Below, one piece after another: positions 7,329-12,587 of a stretch of 12,587 nt of DNA; position 1 is the stretch's first letter; every line of letters begins with the position of its first letter. Below the pieces are notes generated by a model. The model saw only the letters and a list, made by a program, of their open reading frames with translations, ran no database searches and was not told the DNA's origin. The position numbers were made by a program, and so were the translations under genes. Source of the DNA: DATKDU01 sp035512595 (GTDB lineage Bacteria; Planctomycetota; Planctomycetia; Pirellulales; Pirellulaceae); the NCBI GenBank assembly GCA_035512595.1, contig DATKDU010000365.1:1-12587 (forward strand). The letters run 5' to 3'.

Positions 7329-7386
7329 GCTCGAGCCCTGAGGTTTCAATCGCTGAAGCGGACTGGCCATATCATCATTGTACCTA

Positions 7387-8808
7387 TCAAAACAACTCCC
7401 GAATCACCGTCCCACTCGGCAGTACGCTGATCGGCCGGCCGGCGTCATTGAGGTACTGCTTTTTCGCGTCGATACCGAGGTGGTCGTAGATCGTGGCCAG
7501 GACGTCCTGCGGCGATTTGGGGTTGTCCCTGGGGAAAGCCCCCGTGCTGTCGGACGCGCCGATCACGCGGCCACCCTTCACCTTGCCGCCGGCAATCGCG
7601 GCGCTGAAGACGTTGGGGTAGTGGTCGCGGCCGGCGTCCTTGTTGACGCGCGGCGTGCGGCCAAACTCCCCCCAGGCGACGACGAGTGTGGTCGAGAGGA
7701 GGCCGCGCTGATCGAGGTCCTCGATGAGTGCCGAATAGGCCTGATCGAAACGCGGCAGAAATCCGCGGCGGAGCGAGTCGAAGCCCAGCACGTGCGTGTC
7801 CCACCAGCGGAGATCGACCGTGACGAGGCGCACACCGGCTTCCACCAGCCGCCGGGCGAGCAAGATCCGCTGGCTCCAGGCCGGCGCGCCGCAGCGATTG
7901 GCCGCGCCCGGATCGAAGGCCGGCATGAAGCCGTAACGCTCGCGGAGTTCGCGCGGCTCGCTGTCGAGGTCGAACGCTTTCTGCGCCTCGGGGGAACTGA
8001 GCATGTCCCACGCTTTGTGCGTGAAGCGGTCGAGCCCTTCCATGCTGCCGCTGGCATCGACCTGGCTCTGAAGCGCGTCGAGTCCGGAGAGAAGCTGCTT
8101 GCGATCGCCCAGCCGATTGACCGACAGGCCGCCGGCCAATTCAAAATTCGGCAGCTTGAACGGACCGCTCTGCGCCGGGTCTGCTCCCGTCTCAAATGGC
8201 TTGTTCGCCACGCCCAGATAGGCCGATCCGGTCCCGGGCACCATCCGCGGGATCATGACGTACGCCGGCAGCTTCGGGTTGAGCGTGCCGAGCTGCTCGG
8301 CCACGATCGAGCCGCAGCTCGGATGAATGTTTTCGTCCGGCGCGGGACCGGGGTCGTAGCCGGTGAAGCAGATCTGGTCACCCGTGCTGTGCCCCGCGTC
8401 GCCGTGGTTGAGTGAGCGGATGATCGACCACTTATCCATCACCGCCGCGCACTTGGGCAGCATGTCGGTGAGTTGAATGCCGGCGACCGACGTGTTCATC
8501 GTGCCGAACTCACCGCGGAACTCGGCCGGCGCGTCGGGCTTGGGGTCCCACATGTCGATGTGGCTCGGCCCGCCGCGCATCCAGAGGAGGATGACGTTGT
8601 TGGCCCGCTTCGCCGTGCTTCCCGTGGTAGCTGCCGCGGCTTCGTGCGCCAAAAGCTGCGGCAGCGAGAGTCCGGCCGTTCCCAGGACGCCGGCGTGCAA
8701 GAATCCGCGGCGGCTGATTGCCTGGCGGAACGAGCGGCAGGTGCGGGACAGGTCACAGGGGCTGCTCATGGCGGGATCGGCGCTGGCGGGAGTGAGGCGG
8801 GCAAACAT
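7387..8808 (-). CDS. DUF1501 domain protein with Tat signal
   Basis: 473 residues. A Tat signal, ISRRGFLHAG (31-40), precedes a hydrophobic segment GVLGTAGLSLPQLLA, placing the protein outside the cytoplasmic membrane. The body is a full DUF1501 domain (PF07394, related to the sulfatase/alkaline phosphatase superfamily): VILLWMRGGPSHIDMWDPKP (72-91), SLNHGDAGHSTG, VTVDLRWWDTH, VVAWGEFGRTPRVNKDAGRDHYP and VIGASDSTGAFP. All expected blocks are present and nothing looks truncated. The function of DUF1501 is not established. It is one of the most amplified families in Planctomycetes, normally encoded beside a DUF1549/DUF1553 cytochrome-like partner, which is absent here. The start at 8808 has AAGG (8815-8818) six bases upstream; the in-frame ATG at 8769 has no ribosome binding site. 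A terminator-like hairpin separates the gene from the MFS gene 57 bases upstream. Confidence 0.94.
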   Translation of the reverse strand: MFARLTPASADPAMSSPCDLSRTCRSFRQAISRRGFLHAGVLGTAGLSLPQLLAHEAAAATTGSTAKRANNVILLWMRGGPSHIDMWDPKPDAPAEFRGEFGTMNTSVAGIQLTDMLPKCAAVMDKWSIIRSLNHGDAGHSTGDQICFTGYDPGPAPDENIHPSCGSIVAEQLGTLNPKLPAYVMIPRMVPGTGSAYLGVANKPFETGADPAQSGPFKLPNFELAGGLSVNRLGDRKQLLSGLDALQSQVDASGSMEGLDRFTHKAWDMLSSPEAQKAFDLDSEPRELRERYGFMPAFDPGAANRCGAPAWSQRILLARRLVEAGVRLVTVDLRWWDTHVLGFDSLRRGFLPRFDQAYSALIEDLDQRGLLSTTLVVAWGEFGRTPRVNKDAGRDHYPNVFSAAIAGGKVKGGRVIGASDSTGAFPRDNPKSPQDVLATIYDHLGIDAKKQYLNDAGRPISVLPSGTVIRELF

Positions 8809-8851
8809 CGGCAGCCTTGAATATATCGGCCGGCGGCGGCGAATGCCATCG

Positions 8852-8879
8852 AAAAAGGGGGCTGGCTAAACCTGCCCCC
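8852..8879 (-). terminator. Intrinsic terminator overlapping the MFS stop codon
   Basis: On the minus strand GGGGGC (8879-8874), an 11-base loop and GCCCCC (8862-8857) form a perfect 6-bp GC stem, followed immediately by TTTTT (8856-8852). The MFS TAG stop (8866-8868) sits in the loop. This should end the MFS transcript before the DUF1501 gene, whose start lies 43 bases further on. Confidence 0.65.
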
Positions 8880-10308
8880 CCGTCGAAACGGGCCGGCGCA
8901 GTTGCGCTTCGGGGCCGGGGACGGAGCGGTCTTCGAGCGGATGGTCGGGGGCCGAGCGGAGGAAGAGGAGGGTCGAGAGGCGCGCGAGGGTGGTGAGGGC
9001 GAACAGGCACAGGTAGGCAAAGTGCGATTCGGACAGGAACTGCAGGATGCAAGCGCCGATCAGGCTGCCGGCCACGAGTGCCGACGCGTTGCCGAAGTTG
9101 TAGATCGACAGCATGCTCGTCCGCTGCGATCTGGGGATCGCTTCGAAGAACATCAGCGCCATCGCCAGCTCGTAGGCCGCCCAGGCGATTCCCGACGCCG
9201 CCTGCACGAAGGCCAGGTAGACCAGCTCCCCGGTCAGCGGCCACTCGATCACCTGCGAGCCCAGCGGCAGCGTGAGCGTGAACTTGTAGCCTTCCAGCAG
9301 GTCGGCAAACAGCCACAAGCCAGCAATCGGCACGATTGCCACGCCGCCGATCCACAGGAGCCGCCGCGCGCCGGCGACGTGGGCCACGCGCCCCCACAGC
9401 GGCAGGGCGATGACCTTGGCCAGAAAGCAGATCGCCACCAGCACCAGATAGTTCAGGTACTTGAGCGGGTCGCCGGCCAGCAGGTCTTTGAGCATGAACG
9501 GGGCGAAGTACGGCCCGCTGATCTGCACGGCGACCTGCACCGCCAGGAGGTACAGCACCAGGCGGCCGCCACTGCCGCGGCGGTCGGCAAAGAACTGGCG
9601 AAAGGTGACGCGGCGCAGGGGGACGTTGCCGCCGCTGGGCTCGCTTTGGCGGGCGAGGAACGCGGCGGAGACGAAGCGGCAGGCGGCGGCGGCCAGGAAG
9701 ATGGCCGCGAAGGCAGTCAGTTGCCAGGCGGCGGCGCGGCCGAACTGCAGGGCCAGGCCGCCGAGGATCAGGCCGAGCATCGTGCAGAATTGGCTGATGC
9801 GGACGCGGCAGGCGAAGTAGTTGGTGCGGAGCCGCTTGGGGACGACTTCTTCGATCCACGTGTTCCAGGCCGGCGCGGAGGAGAGGCCGGCCGCCCAGTA
9901 GACGGTCACCGCCAGGAAGACGAGCAGGCTGGCGACGCCGCCGGTGGCCAGGGCGGCCAGCGGCAGGATGAGCAGGCTGGCGGCTTGCAGGCTGACCACG
10001 AGGACGACCCAGCGGCGATACGAGCCGAGGCGGCGGACGGCCGACGGCGTGATGAGCTGGAAGAGGGAGCCGAGGAACTGCGGCAGCGTGGAGAGCAGGC
10101 CGGCGAAGGTTTGGCCGGTGCCGAGAGCCAGGGCGAAGGCGGCGAAATAGGTTTCCCCCATGCCGACCATCAGGCTGTAGCCGATGGCGTCGCCCGTGCT
10201 GGCGGCCAGGTCCTGCCGCGGGGAGTGGCGCGGGGCGTGGTGCGGGGAGGGAGGGGATAAAGAAAAATCCCGGCGAACTTTTGTCCGCCGGGCTGGTATG
10301 GCGATCAT
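8866..10308 (-). CDS. Major facilitator superfamily (MFS) transporter
   Basis: 480 residues with about twelve hydrophobic segments. The first begins near residue 40 (GDAIGYSLMVGMGETYFAAF). The cytoplasmic loop between helices 2 and 3 carries VRRLGSYRRWVV, a degenerate MFS motif A. Other clear membrane stretches include VVLVVSLQAASLLILPLAAL, LVFLAVTVYWAAGL and LVLVAICFLAKVIALPL. A hydrophilic central loop around 215-245 (ARQSEPSGGNVPLRRVTF) divides the two six-helix halves. The substrate cannot be predicted. The start is uncertain: the ATG at 10308 has no Shine-Dalgarno and gives a Pro/His/Arg-rich 35-residue leader translated across a hairpin and U-tract (10261-10292). No other ATG, GTG or TTG precedes helix 1 in frame; the next ATG (residue 47) would cut into it. 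A TACAAT at 10346-10341 is a possible -10 element without a good -35. The long antisense frame is a shadow. Confidence 0.88.
   Translation of the reverse strand: MIAIPARRTKVRRDFSLSPPSPHHAPRHSPRQDLAASTGDAIGYSLMVGMGETYFAAFALALGTGQTFAGLLSTLPQFLGSLFQLITPSAVRRLGSYRRWVVLVVSLQAASLLILPLAALATGGVASLLVFLAVTVYWAAGLSSAPAWNTWIEEVVPKRLRTNYFACRVRISQFCTMLGLILGGLALQFGRAAAWQLTAFAAIFLAAAACRFVSAAFLARQSEPSGGNVPLRRVTFRQFFADRRGSGGRLVLYLLAVQVAVQISGPYFAPFMLKDLLAGDPLKYLNYLVLVAICFLAKVIALPLWGRVAHVAGARRLLWIGGVAIVPIAGLWLFADLLEGYKFTLTLPLGSQVIEWPLTGELVYLAFVQAASGIAWAAYELAMALMFFEAIPRSQRTSMLSIYNFGNASALVAGSLIGACILQFLSESHFAYLCLFALTTLARLSTLLFLRSAPDHPLEDRSVPGPEAQLRRPVSTGGQV
10261..10292 (-). terminator. Terminator- or attenuator-like hairpin inside the first codons of the MFS frame
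   Basis: On the minus strand CCCGGCG (10292-10286), a 10-base loop (gacaaaagtt) and CGCCGGG (10275-10269) form a perfect 7-bp stem, followed by ATTTTTCT (10268-10261). The shape is that of an intrinsic terminator, yet it lies about 16 bases downstream of the only available start codon (10306-10308) of the MFS gene. Confidence 0.5.
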
Positions 10309-10593
10309 TTGGAGTCTTCGCGGGCAGGTCTGGTTAGGCTATTGTACGACGTGCGGTTAAGCTGCGTAGAGCGTCGCGTAAAAAGGCGCGGCGTGCGATT
10401 GGCAGTACACGAAGCAGTTGCAAGCGGACCGCCCGGAACGCGGACCCGCCCGCTCAAGGGTGAGGACGGTATTACCAGCGGCCGGTTCGGTGGACAAGGG
10501 AGAAAGTTGCAAGGAAGAGCAGAGATCAGAGAGCAGTTGCGGCAGCGGCCCGACTCTACATCGTGGCCGATGCCGCGGGGAATGTTACGGGGA

Positions 10594-10609
10594 AGGGTTC
10601 AGGGTTCAG
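10594..10609 (+). repeat. AGGGTTC heptamer arm, inverse of the ubiE leader repeat
   Basis: AGGGTTCAGGGTTCAG is the exact reverse complement of 16 bases in the CTGAACC tract at 10679-10701. It can pair in two registers: with 10679-10694 or with 10686-10701. The 69-76 base loop is dominated by a purine tract. Confidence 0.75.
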
Positions 10610-10678
10610 CGAGGAGGAGAGGGAGAGAGGGGGAGAGGGAGAATCGAGCGAATCACCTTTCGCACTTCTGGCACCTTC

Positions 10679-10701
10679 CTGAACCCTGAACCCTGAACCC
10701 T
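10679..10701 (+). repeat. (CTGAACC)3 heptamer tract abutting the ubiE start codon
   Basis: Three perfect CTGAACC units plus CT end two bases before the ATG at 10704. They occupy the place where a Shine-Dalgarno sequence would be expected and contain no SD-like bases. Together with 10594-10609 they form a potential 16-bp stem reaching almost to the start codon. Confidence 0.85.
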
Positions 10702-10703
10702 CC

Positions 10704-11441
10704 ATGGCCATGTCCACAACCACCATCGACAAATCCAGCGACCGGGTCCGGACGATGTTCGGCGAGATTGCGCCGAGCTACGACCGGATGAACCACCTCT
10801 TGTCGCTGAACGTCGATCGGTACTGGCGGCGCGTGACGGTGCGAAGATTGAAGCCGGTGGCAGGGGAGCCGATTTTGGATTTGTGTACCGGCACGGGGGA
10901 CCTGGCGATTGCCTTTTATCGGGCGACGGGGGGCAAGTCGCAGATTGTCGGCGCCGACTTCTGCCCGCAGATGCTGGAGATTGCCCGGCGGAAGGGGGAG
11001 CGGGTCGTGCGCGGCGGCACTCCGATCGAGTGGGTCGAGGCCGACGCGCAGCAGTTGCCGTTTGAGAGTGACCGGTTTGCGATCGTGTCGGTGGCGTTCG
11101 GCCTGCGGAACGTGGCGGACACCGACCGCGGCCTGGCGGAGATGGCCCGCGTGTGTGCTAAGAGCGGGCAGGTGGCGGTGCTGGAGTTTTCCGAGCCGAC
11201 GTGGCAGCCCTTCAAAGCGATCTACGGCTGGTATTTCCGCAACGTATTGCCGCGGATCGGGCAGTGGCTGGCGCGGAACCGGTCGAATGCGTACGATTAT
11301 TTGCCGGCGAGCGTCGGCGAGTTTCCCTACGGCGAAGCGCTGGCAGAGCGGATGCGCGGGGCGGGGCTGACGAGCGTGCGGTACTGGCCGCTGACGGGCG
11401 GGATCGCGACGCTGTATGTGGGGGTGAAACCAGCCGCGTAG
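10704..11441 (+). CDS. ubiE: UbiE/MenG demethylmenaquinone (2-polyprenyl-1,4-naphthoquinone) methyltransferase
   Basis: 245 residues, matching the family. It transfers the SAM methyl group to demethylmenaquinone in the last step of menaquinone synthesis; planctomycetes make menaquinone, so MenG is the likelier role. Visible signatures: MFGEIAPSYDRMNHLLSLN (18-36) continuing to DRYW, the family's first signature with Asp in place of the usual His; SAM motif I ILDLCTGTGDLA (57-68); GADFCPQML (83-91, acidic end of beta 2); DAQQLPF (114-120); SVAFGLRNVADTDRGL (129-144); EFSEP (161-165); SVGEFPYG and LTGGIATLYVGVKP near the end. It is cytoplasmic or membrane-associated. ATGs at 10704 and 10710 are both plausible; neither has a Shine-Dalgarno, because the upstream bases are CTGAACC heptamers. 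No menaquinone neighbours are present. A small GCCGC-GTA-GCGGC hairpin spans the stop codon (11433-11445) but lacks a U-tract. Confidence 0.96.
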   Translation: MAMSTTTIDKSSDRVRTMFGEIAPSYDRMNHLLSLNVDRYWRRVTVRRLKPVAGEPILDLCTGTGDLAIAFYRATGGKSQIVGADFCPQMLEIARRKGERVVRGGTPIEWVEADAQQLPFESDRFAIVSVAFGLRNVADTDRGLAEMARVCAKSGQVAVLEFSEPTWQPFKAIYGWYFRNVLPRIGQWLARNRSNAYDYLPASVGEFPYGEALAERMRGAGLTSVRYWPLTGGIATLYVGVKPAA

Positions 11442-11515
11442 CGGCAAAACCATTGAGCCCTGCCGCCTGTGCGGACCGGCGAGCACCCTGTCCATCGGCC
11501 AGCGGCATTCGAGGT

Positions 11516-11585
11516 AATGTGGTGCAGTCGCTCCGCGAGTGCGCAGAACCAGCAGAACCACTCGGCGGAGCGAGTGGACCACATT
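11516..11585. repeat. REPIN-like double palindrome, copy 1
   Basis: The left arm (11516-11541, AATGTGGTGCAGTCGCTCCG onward) and the right arm (11559-11585, CACTCGGCGGAGCGAGTGGA onward) are near-perfect reverse complements, with two substitutions and one extra base. Each arm also has internal dyad symmetry. Copy 2 lies about 100 bases downstream, with an identical 27-base right arm. The loop of this copy carries a 9-base CAGAACCAG insertion relative to copy 2. Confidence 0.8.
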
Positions 11586-11624
11586 CTGGCCATCGGCCAG
11601 CGGCCCGCCAGCGGCAGTCGGGGT

Positions 11625-11685
11625 AATGTGGTGCACTCGCTCCGCGAGTGCATAGAACCACTCGGCGGAGCGAGTGGACCACATT
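11625..11685. repeat. REPIN-like double palindrome, copy 2
   Basis: Left arm 11625-11650 contains the hairpin CACTCGC-TCC-GCGAGTG (7-bp stem, 3-base loop). Right arm 11659-11685 contains CACTCG-GCGGAG-CGAGTG. The arms are mutual reverse complements apart from one substitution and one extra base, around an 8-base spacer. The flanking CCATCGGCCAGCGGC (before) and CCGCCAGCGGCAG (after, at 11705-11717) recur around both copies, so the repeat unit is larger than the palindrome. Confidence 0.8.
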
Positions 11686-11733
11686 CTGTCCTTTGGCCTA
11701 CGGTCCGCCAGCGGCAGAGTGGTGAGGGGTTCC

Positions 11734-11748
11734 CGAGGCTCTGCCTCG
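11734..11748. repeat. Short REP-like hairpin CGAGGC-TCT-GCCTCG
   Basis: A perfect 6-bp stem with a 3-base loop. It has no U-tract and lies downstream of the two double palindromes. It has the same design as the other hairpin units in the window but an unrelated sequence. Confidence 0.55.
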
Positions 11749-11838
11749 TCGGAAGAAGGTCCGATTCGCCTGCCTCGCCGACCCGTAAAAGCCCGGCCGA
11801 TCAGGACCCGGAGGCTGTTAGCTCTGGCTAGGGAATCA

Positions 11839-11854
11839 GGGGGCTGACGCCCCC
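11839..11854. repeat. Short REP-like hairpin GGGGGC-TGAC-GCCCCC
   Basis: A perfect 6-bp GC stem with a 4-base TGAC loop, followed by CCGCTCGCC rather than a U-tract. The GGC-TGAC-GCC core resembles a repeat I associate with planctomycete intergenic DNA (from memory). It could help end the ubiE transcript about 400 bases after the stop, but is better read as a repeat copy. Confidence 0.55.
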
Positions 11855-12019
11855 CGCTCGCCAGGCTCCCTCCCGGACCGCCGGTCCAAACCCCGCGGCT
11901 TGCTTTTTTTGCGGGTAAGGGAATAATTGTACACGTTCGCGCATCTACAGGATAGGCCCCCGGTGCGCGGGGGTACTGGCAGGCGGAATGCCGGCCGGGT
12001 GATGTTTGAAAACTTGGTG

Positions 12020-12040
12020 GAGTGGTGAGTGGTGAGTGGT
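12020..12040 (+). repeat. (GAGTGGT)3 heptamer tract
   Basis: Three perfect consecutive GAGTGGT units, preceded by TTGGTG. A short tandem repeat with a seven-base period, as in the CTGAACC and CTCYTGG tracts, but unrelated in sequence. Confidence 0.8.
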
Positions 12041-12074
12041 CTGAGGGACCGTCACGCGTGCGCCAGAAATTGCA

Positions 12075-12112
12075 AAAAGGCGCCGATCGGCGGAAACCGG
12101 CCGATTTGGCGC
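12075..12112 (-). terminator. Minus-strand terminator-like hairpin with U-tract
   Basis: On the minus strand GCGCC (12112-12108) pairs with GGCGC (12084-12080), and ATCGGC (12105-12100) with GCCGAT (12091-12086), with a small internal bulge. TTTTT follows (12079-12075 region, read as AAAAAG on the plus strand). It would end a transcript entering from the right on the minus strand, but no minus-strand gene was recognised there. Confidence 0.4.
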
Positions 12113-12225
12113 AAGCGGCCGTGTAGAAAGGAGTTATGGCCATTGGAGGACGCGGGGGGCACTTATTAAAGGAAAAAAGGTCCGATTTGTTAAGTGCTGA
12201 TGCCGCAGCAGGTTAAGTGCAACGC

Positions 12226-12256
12226 ATAAGCGAACTAGAATGCTTTTTTCGCTTAT
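12226..12256. repeat. AT-rich small inverted repeat ATAAGCG / CGCTTAT
   Basis: ATAAGCG (12226-12232) and CGCTTAT (12250-12256) are perfect 7-base reverse complements around 17 bases ending in TTTTTT. Just upstream, TTAAGTGC occurs twice (12190-12197, 12213-12220) and its inverse GCACTTA once at about 12165. The stretch is markedly AT-richer than the rest of the window. No function assigned. Confidence 0.45.
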
Positions 12257-12270
12257 CACGGACAGTCCCC

Positions 12271-12426
12271 CTGGCTCCTGGCCTCTGGCGCTCCTGGCTC
12301 CTGACCCCTGGCTCCTCCTGTCCCCTGGCTCCTGGCTCCTGGCTCCTGGCTCCTGGCTCTTGGCTCTTGGCTCTTGGCTCTTGGCTCCTGGCTCTTGGCT
12401 CTTGGCTCTTGGCTCCTGACCCCCTG
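12271..12426. repeat. CTCYTGG heptamer array (12 perfect units at 12329-12412, degenerate flanks)
   Basis: The core 12329-12412 is twelve uninterrupted 7-base units: four CTCCTGG, four CTCTTGG, one CTCCTGG, three CTCTTGG. Degenerate units (CTGGCTC, CCCCTGG, CTCCTGA) flank it on both sides. The core contains no A on the plus strand, and no frame on either strand has a stop, so the open frames here are a consequence of the repeat. As translated from the minus strand it would read SQEPRAK/SQEPGAR heptads, which I do not regard as a real protein. Confidence 0.92.
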
Positions 12427-12528
12427 CCGTTTGGGGTCGAGCAATTCGGGTGCATTTCAGCTTTTGCAGGATTCGCCAGTTGAATTGGGTGGTTTGGGGC
12501 GACGTGTGAAGGGGTTGCCGGGGCGCCT

Positions 12529-12587
12529 GTGAATGTGTTTCGACAGGCGGTCGTCATCACTCAGTGTGGCGGCTCGGACCTGGAGGA
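12529..12587 (+). CDS. Possible N-terminus of a protein running off the right edge
   Basis: A GTG at 12529 (or 12535) opens a frame reading VNVFRQAVVITQCGGSDLEE to the window end. A hydrophobic strand followed by CGGSDLE looks protein-like and the third codon positions are GC-rich. The ribosome binding site is poor: GGGG at 12520-12523 is the only candidate near the GTG. An alternative ATG at 12533 in another frame gives an Arg/Ser-rich peptide and looks less likely. The family was not recognised, and only about 20 codons are visible. Confidence 0.3.
   Translation, partial: MNVFRQAVVITQCGGSDLE

Larger units (their letters stand above)
10309..10703. other. 395-base divergent intergenic region with no gene
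   Basis: This spacer between the MFS (minus) and ubiE (plus) genes has no frame with convincing protein character: the 126-codon plus-strand frame has no ribosome binding site, an Arg-rich composition and ends inside a repeat. I saw no tRNA or recognisable structured RNA. It contains a TACAAT on the minus strand (10346-10341), AGGGTTCAGGGTTCAG (10594-10609), a purine-only tract rich in GGAGAG (about 10611-10641) and three CTGAACC heptamers next to the ubiE start. The ubiE promoter must lie here but was not identified. Confidence 0.6.
11442..12528. other. 1.1-kb repeat-dense intergenic region without a convincing gene
   Basis: From the ubiE stop to the possible gene at the right edge I find no frame with a plausible protein. 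The long minus-strand frame covering 10653-12143 is the antisense of ubiE extended through palindromes. The frames over 12213-12560 are translations of a heptamer array that is open in every frame. What is here: two double palindromes (11516-11585, 11625-11685), single hairpins (11734-11748, 11839-11854), three GAGTGGT units (12020-12040), a terminator-like hairpin (12075-12112), AT-rich small inverted repeats (12165-12256) and the CTCYTGG array (12271-12426). Confidence 0.7.

Noticed and set aside
8902..10260. 452-codon plus-strand frame opposite the MFS gene
   Set aside because: Composition is a monotonous Arg/Glu/Gln/Ala/Gly mix without domains, while the minus strand encodes about twelve membrane helices.
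10309..10703. Possible structured RNA gene between the MFS and ubiE genes
   Set aside because: I looked for tRNA, RNase P, SRP and riboswitch-like cores and found none. Only repeats and a purine tract are visible.
11839..11915. Intrinsic terminator for ubiE
   Set aside because: The GGGGGC-TGAC-GCCCCC hairpin has no U-tract after it. In the CCCGC...GCGGG pair at 11892-11915 the T-run is in the loop rather than after the stem.
10653..12143. 496-codon minus-strand frame across ubiE and the palindromes
   Set aside because: It is antisense to a clear UbiE/MenG and continues only because the repeats happen to lack stops in that frame.
12136..12216. 26-codon frame MAIGGRGGHLLKEKRSDLLS onward behind AAAGGAG
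   Set aside because: The Shine-Dalgarno is only two bases from the ATG, the product resembles nothing known, and the stop falls inside a repeated TTAAGTGC. Not strong enough to call.
12213..12560. 115-codon minus-strand frame with SQEPRAK/SQEPGAR repeats
   Set aside because: The heptamer array is open in every frame, and no ribosome binding site or flanking protein-like sequence supports translation.

Overview
This GC-rich window most resembles a planctomycete, probably a Pirellulales-type lineage. The reasons are a DUF1501 protein with a Tat signal, a second Tat-exported protein carrying the HEWGTF motif, a very large secreted protein of unknown function, a menaquinone-type UbiE/MenG, and intergenic DNA crowded with short GC-rich palindromes and heptamer repeats. 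The lineage is inferred from gene content and style; no rRNA or other marker gene is present.

Layout. The left edge (1-117, minus) holds the N-terminus of a small secreted protein. A 203-base gap with a diverged inverted repeat follows, then a Tat-exported protein of unknown function (321-1727, minus). Diverging from it is a LysR-family regulator (1905-2837, plus). Its leader holds a perfect 25-bp inverted repeat built from two smaller hairpins. The regulator is followed 39 bases later by a class IV (HDAC11-like) deacetylase-fold enzyme (2877-3836, plus). The deacetylase stop codon shares a CTAG tetramer with the stop codon of the opposing 990-residue secreted protein (3833-6805, minus).

Upstream of the 990-residue gene on the minus strand are a small clan AA aspartic protease-like protein (6945-7328), an orphan DUF1501 protein (7387-8808) and an MFS transporter (8866-10308). 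A hairpin plus U-tract overlaps the MFS stop codon and should separate the transporter from the DUF1501 gene. The 990-residue gene appears to have its own promoter. A second terminator-shaped hairpin sits inside the first codons of the MFS frame. After a 395-base gap, ubiE/menG (10704-11441, plus) starts directly behind a (CTGAACC)3 heptamer tract with no visible Shine-Dalgarno sequence.

The last ~1.1 kb (11442-12528) has no convincing gene and is packed with repeats: two REPIN-like double palindromes in tandem, single hairpins, a (GAGTGGT)3 tract, a minus-strand terminator-like hairpin, and 12 uninterrupted CTCYTGG heptamers. A possible protein start (12529 onward, plus) runs off the right edge.

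No defence system, mobile gene cassette, CRISPR array, tRNA or rRNA was recognised. The most unusual content is the non-coding architecture: several unrelated palindrome families sharing one design, three unrelated tandem repeats all with a 7-base period, and structured elements placed right at translation starts. The LysR-HDAC11-like pair is the most interesting coding association.
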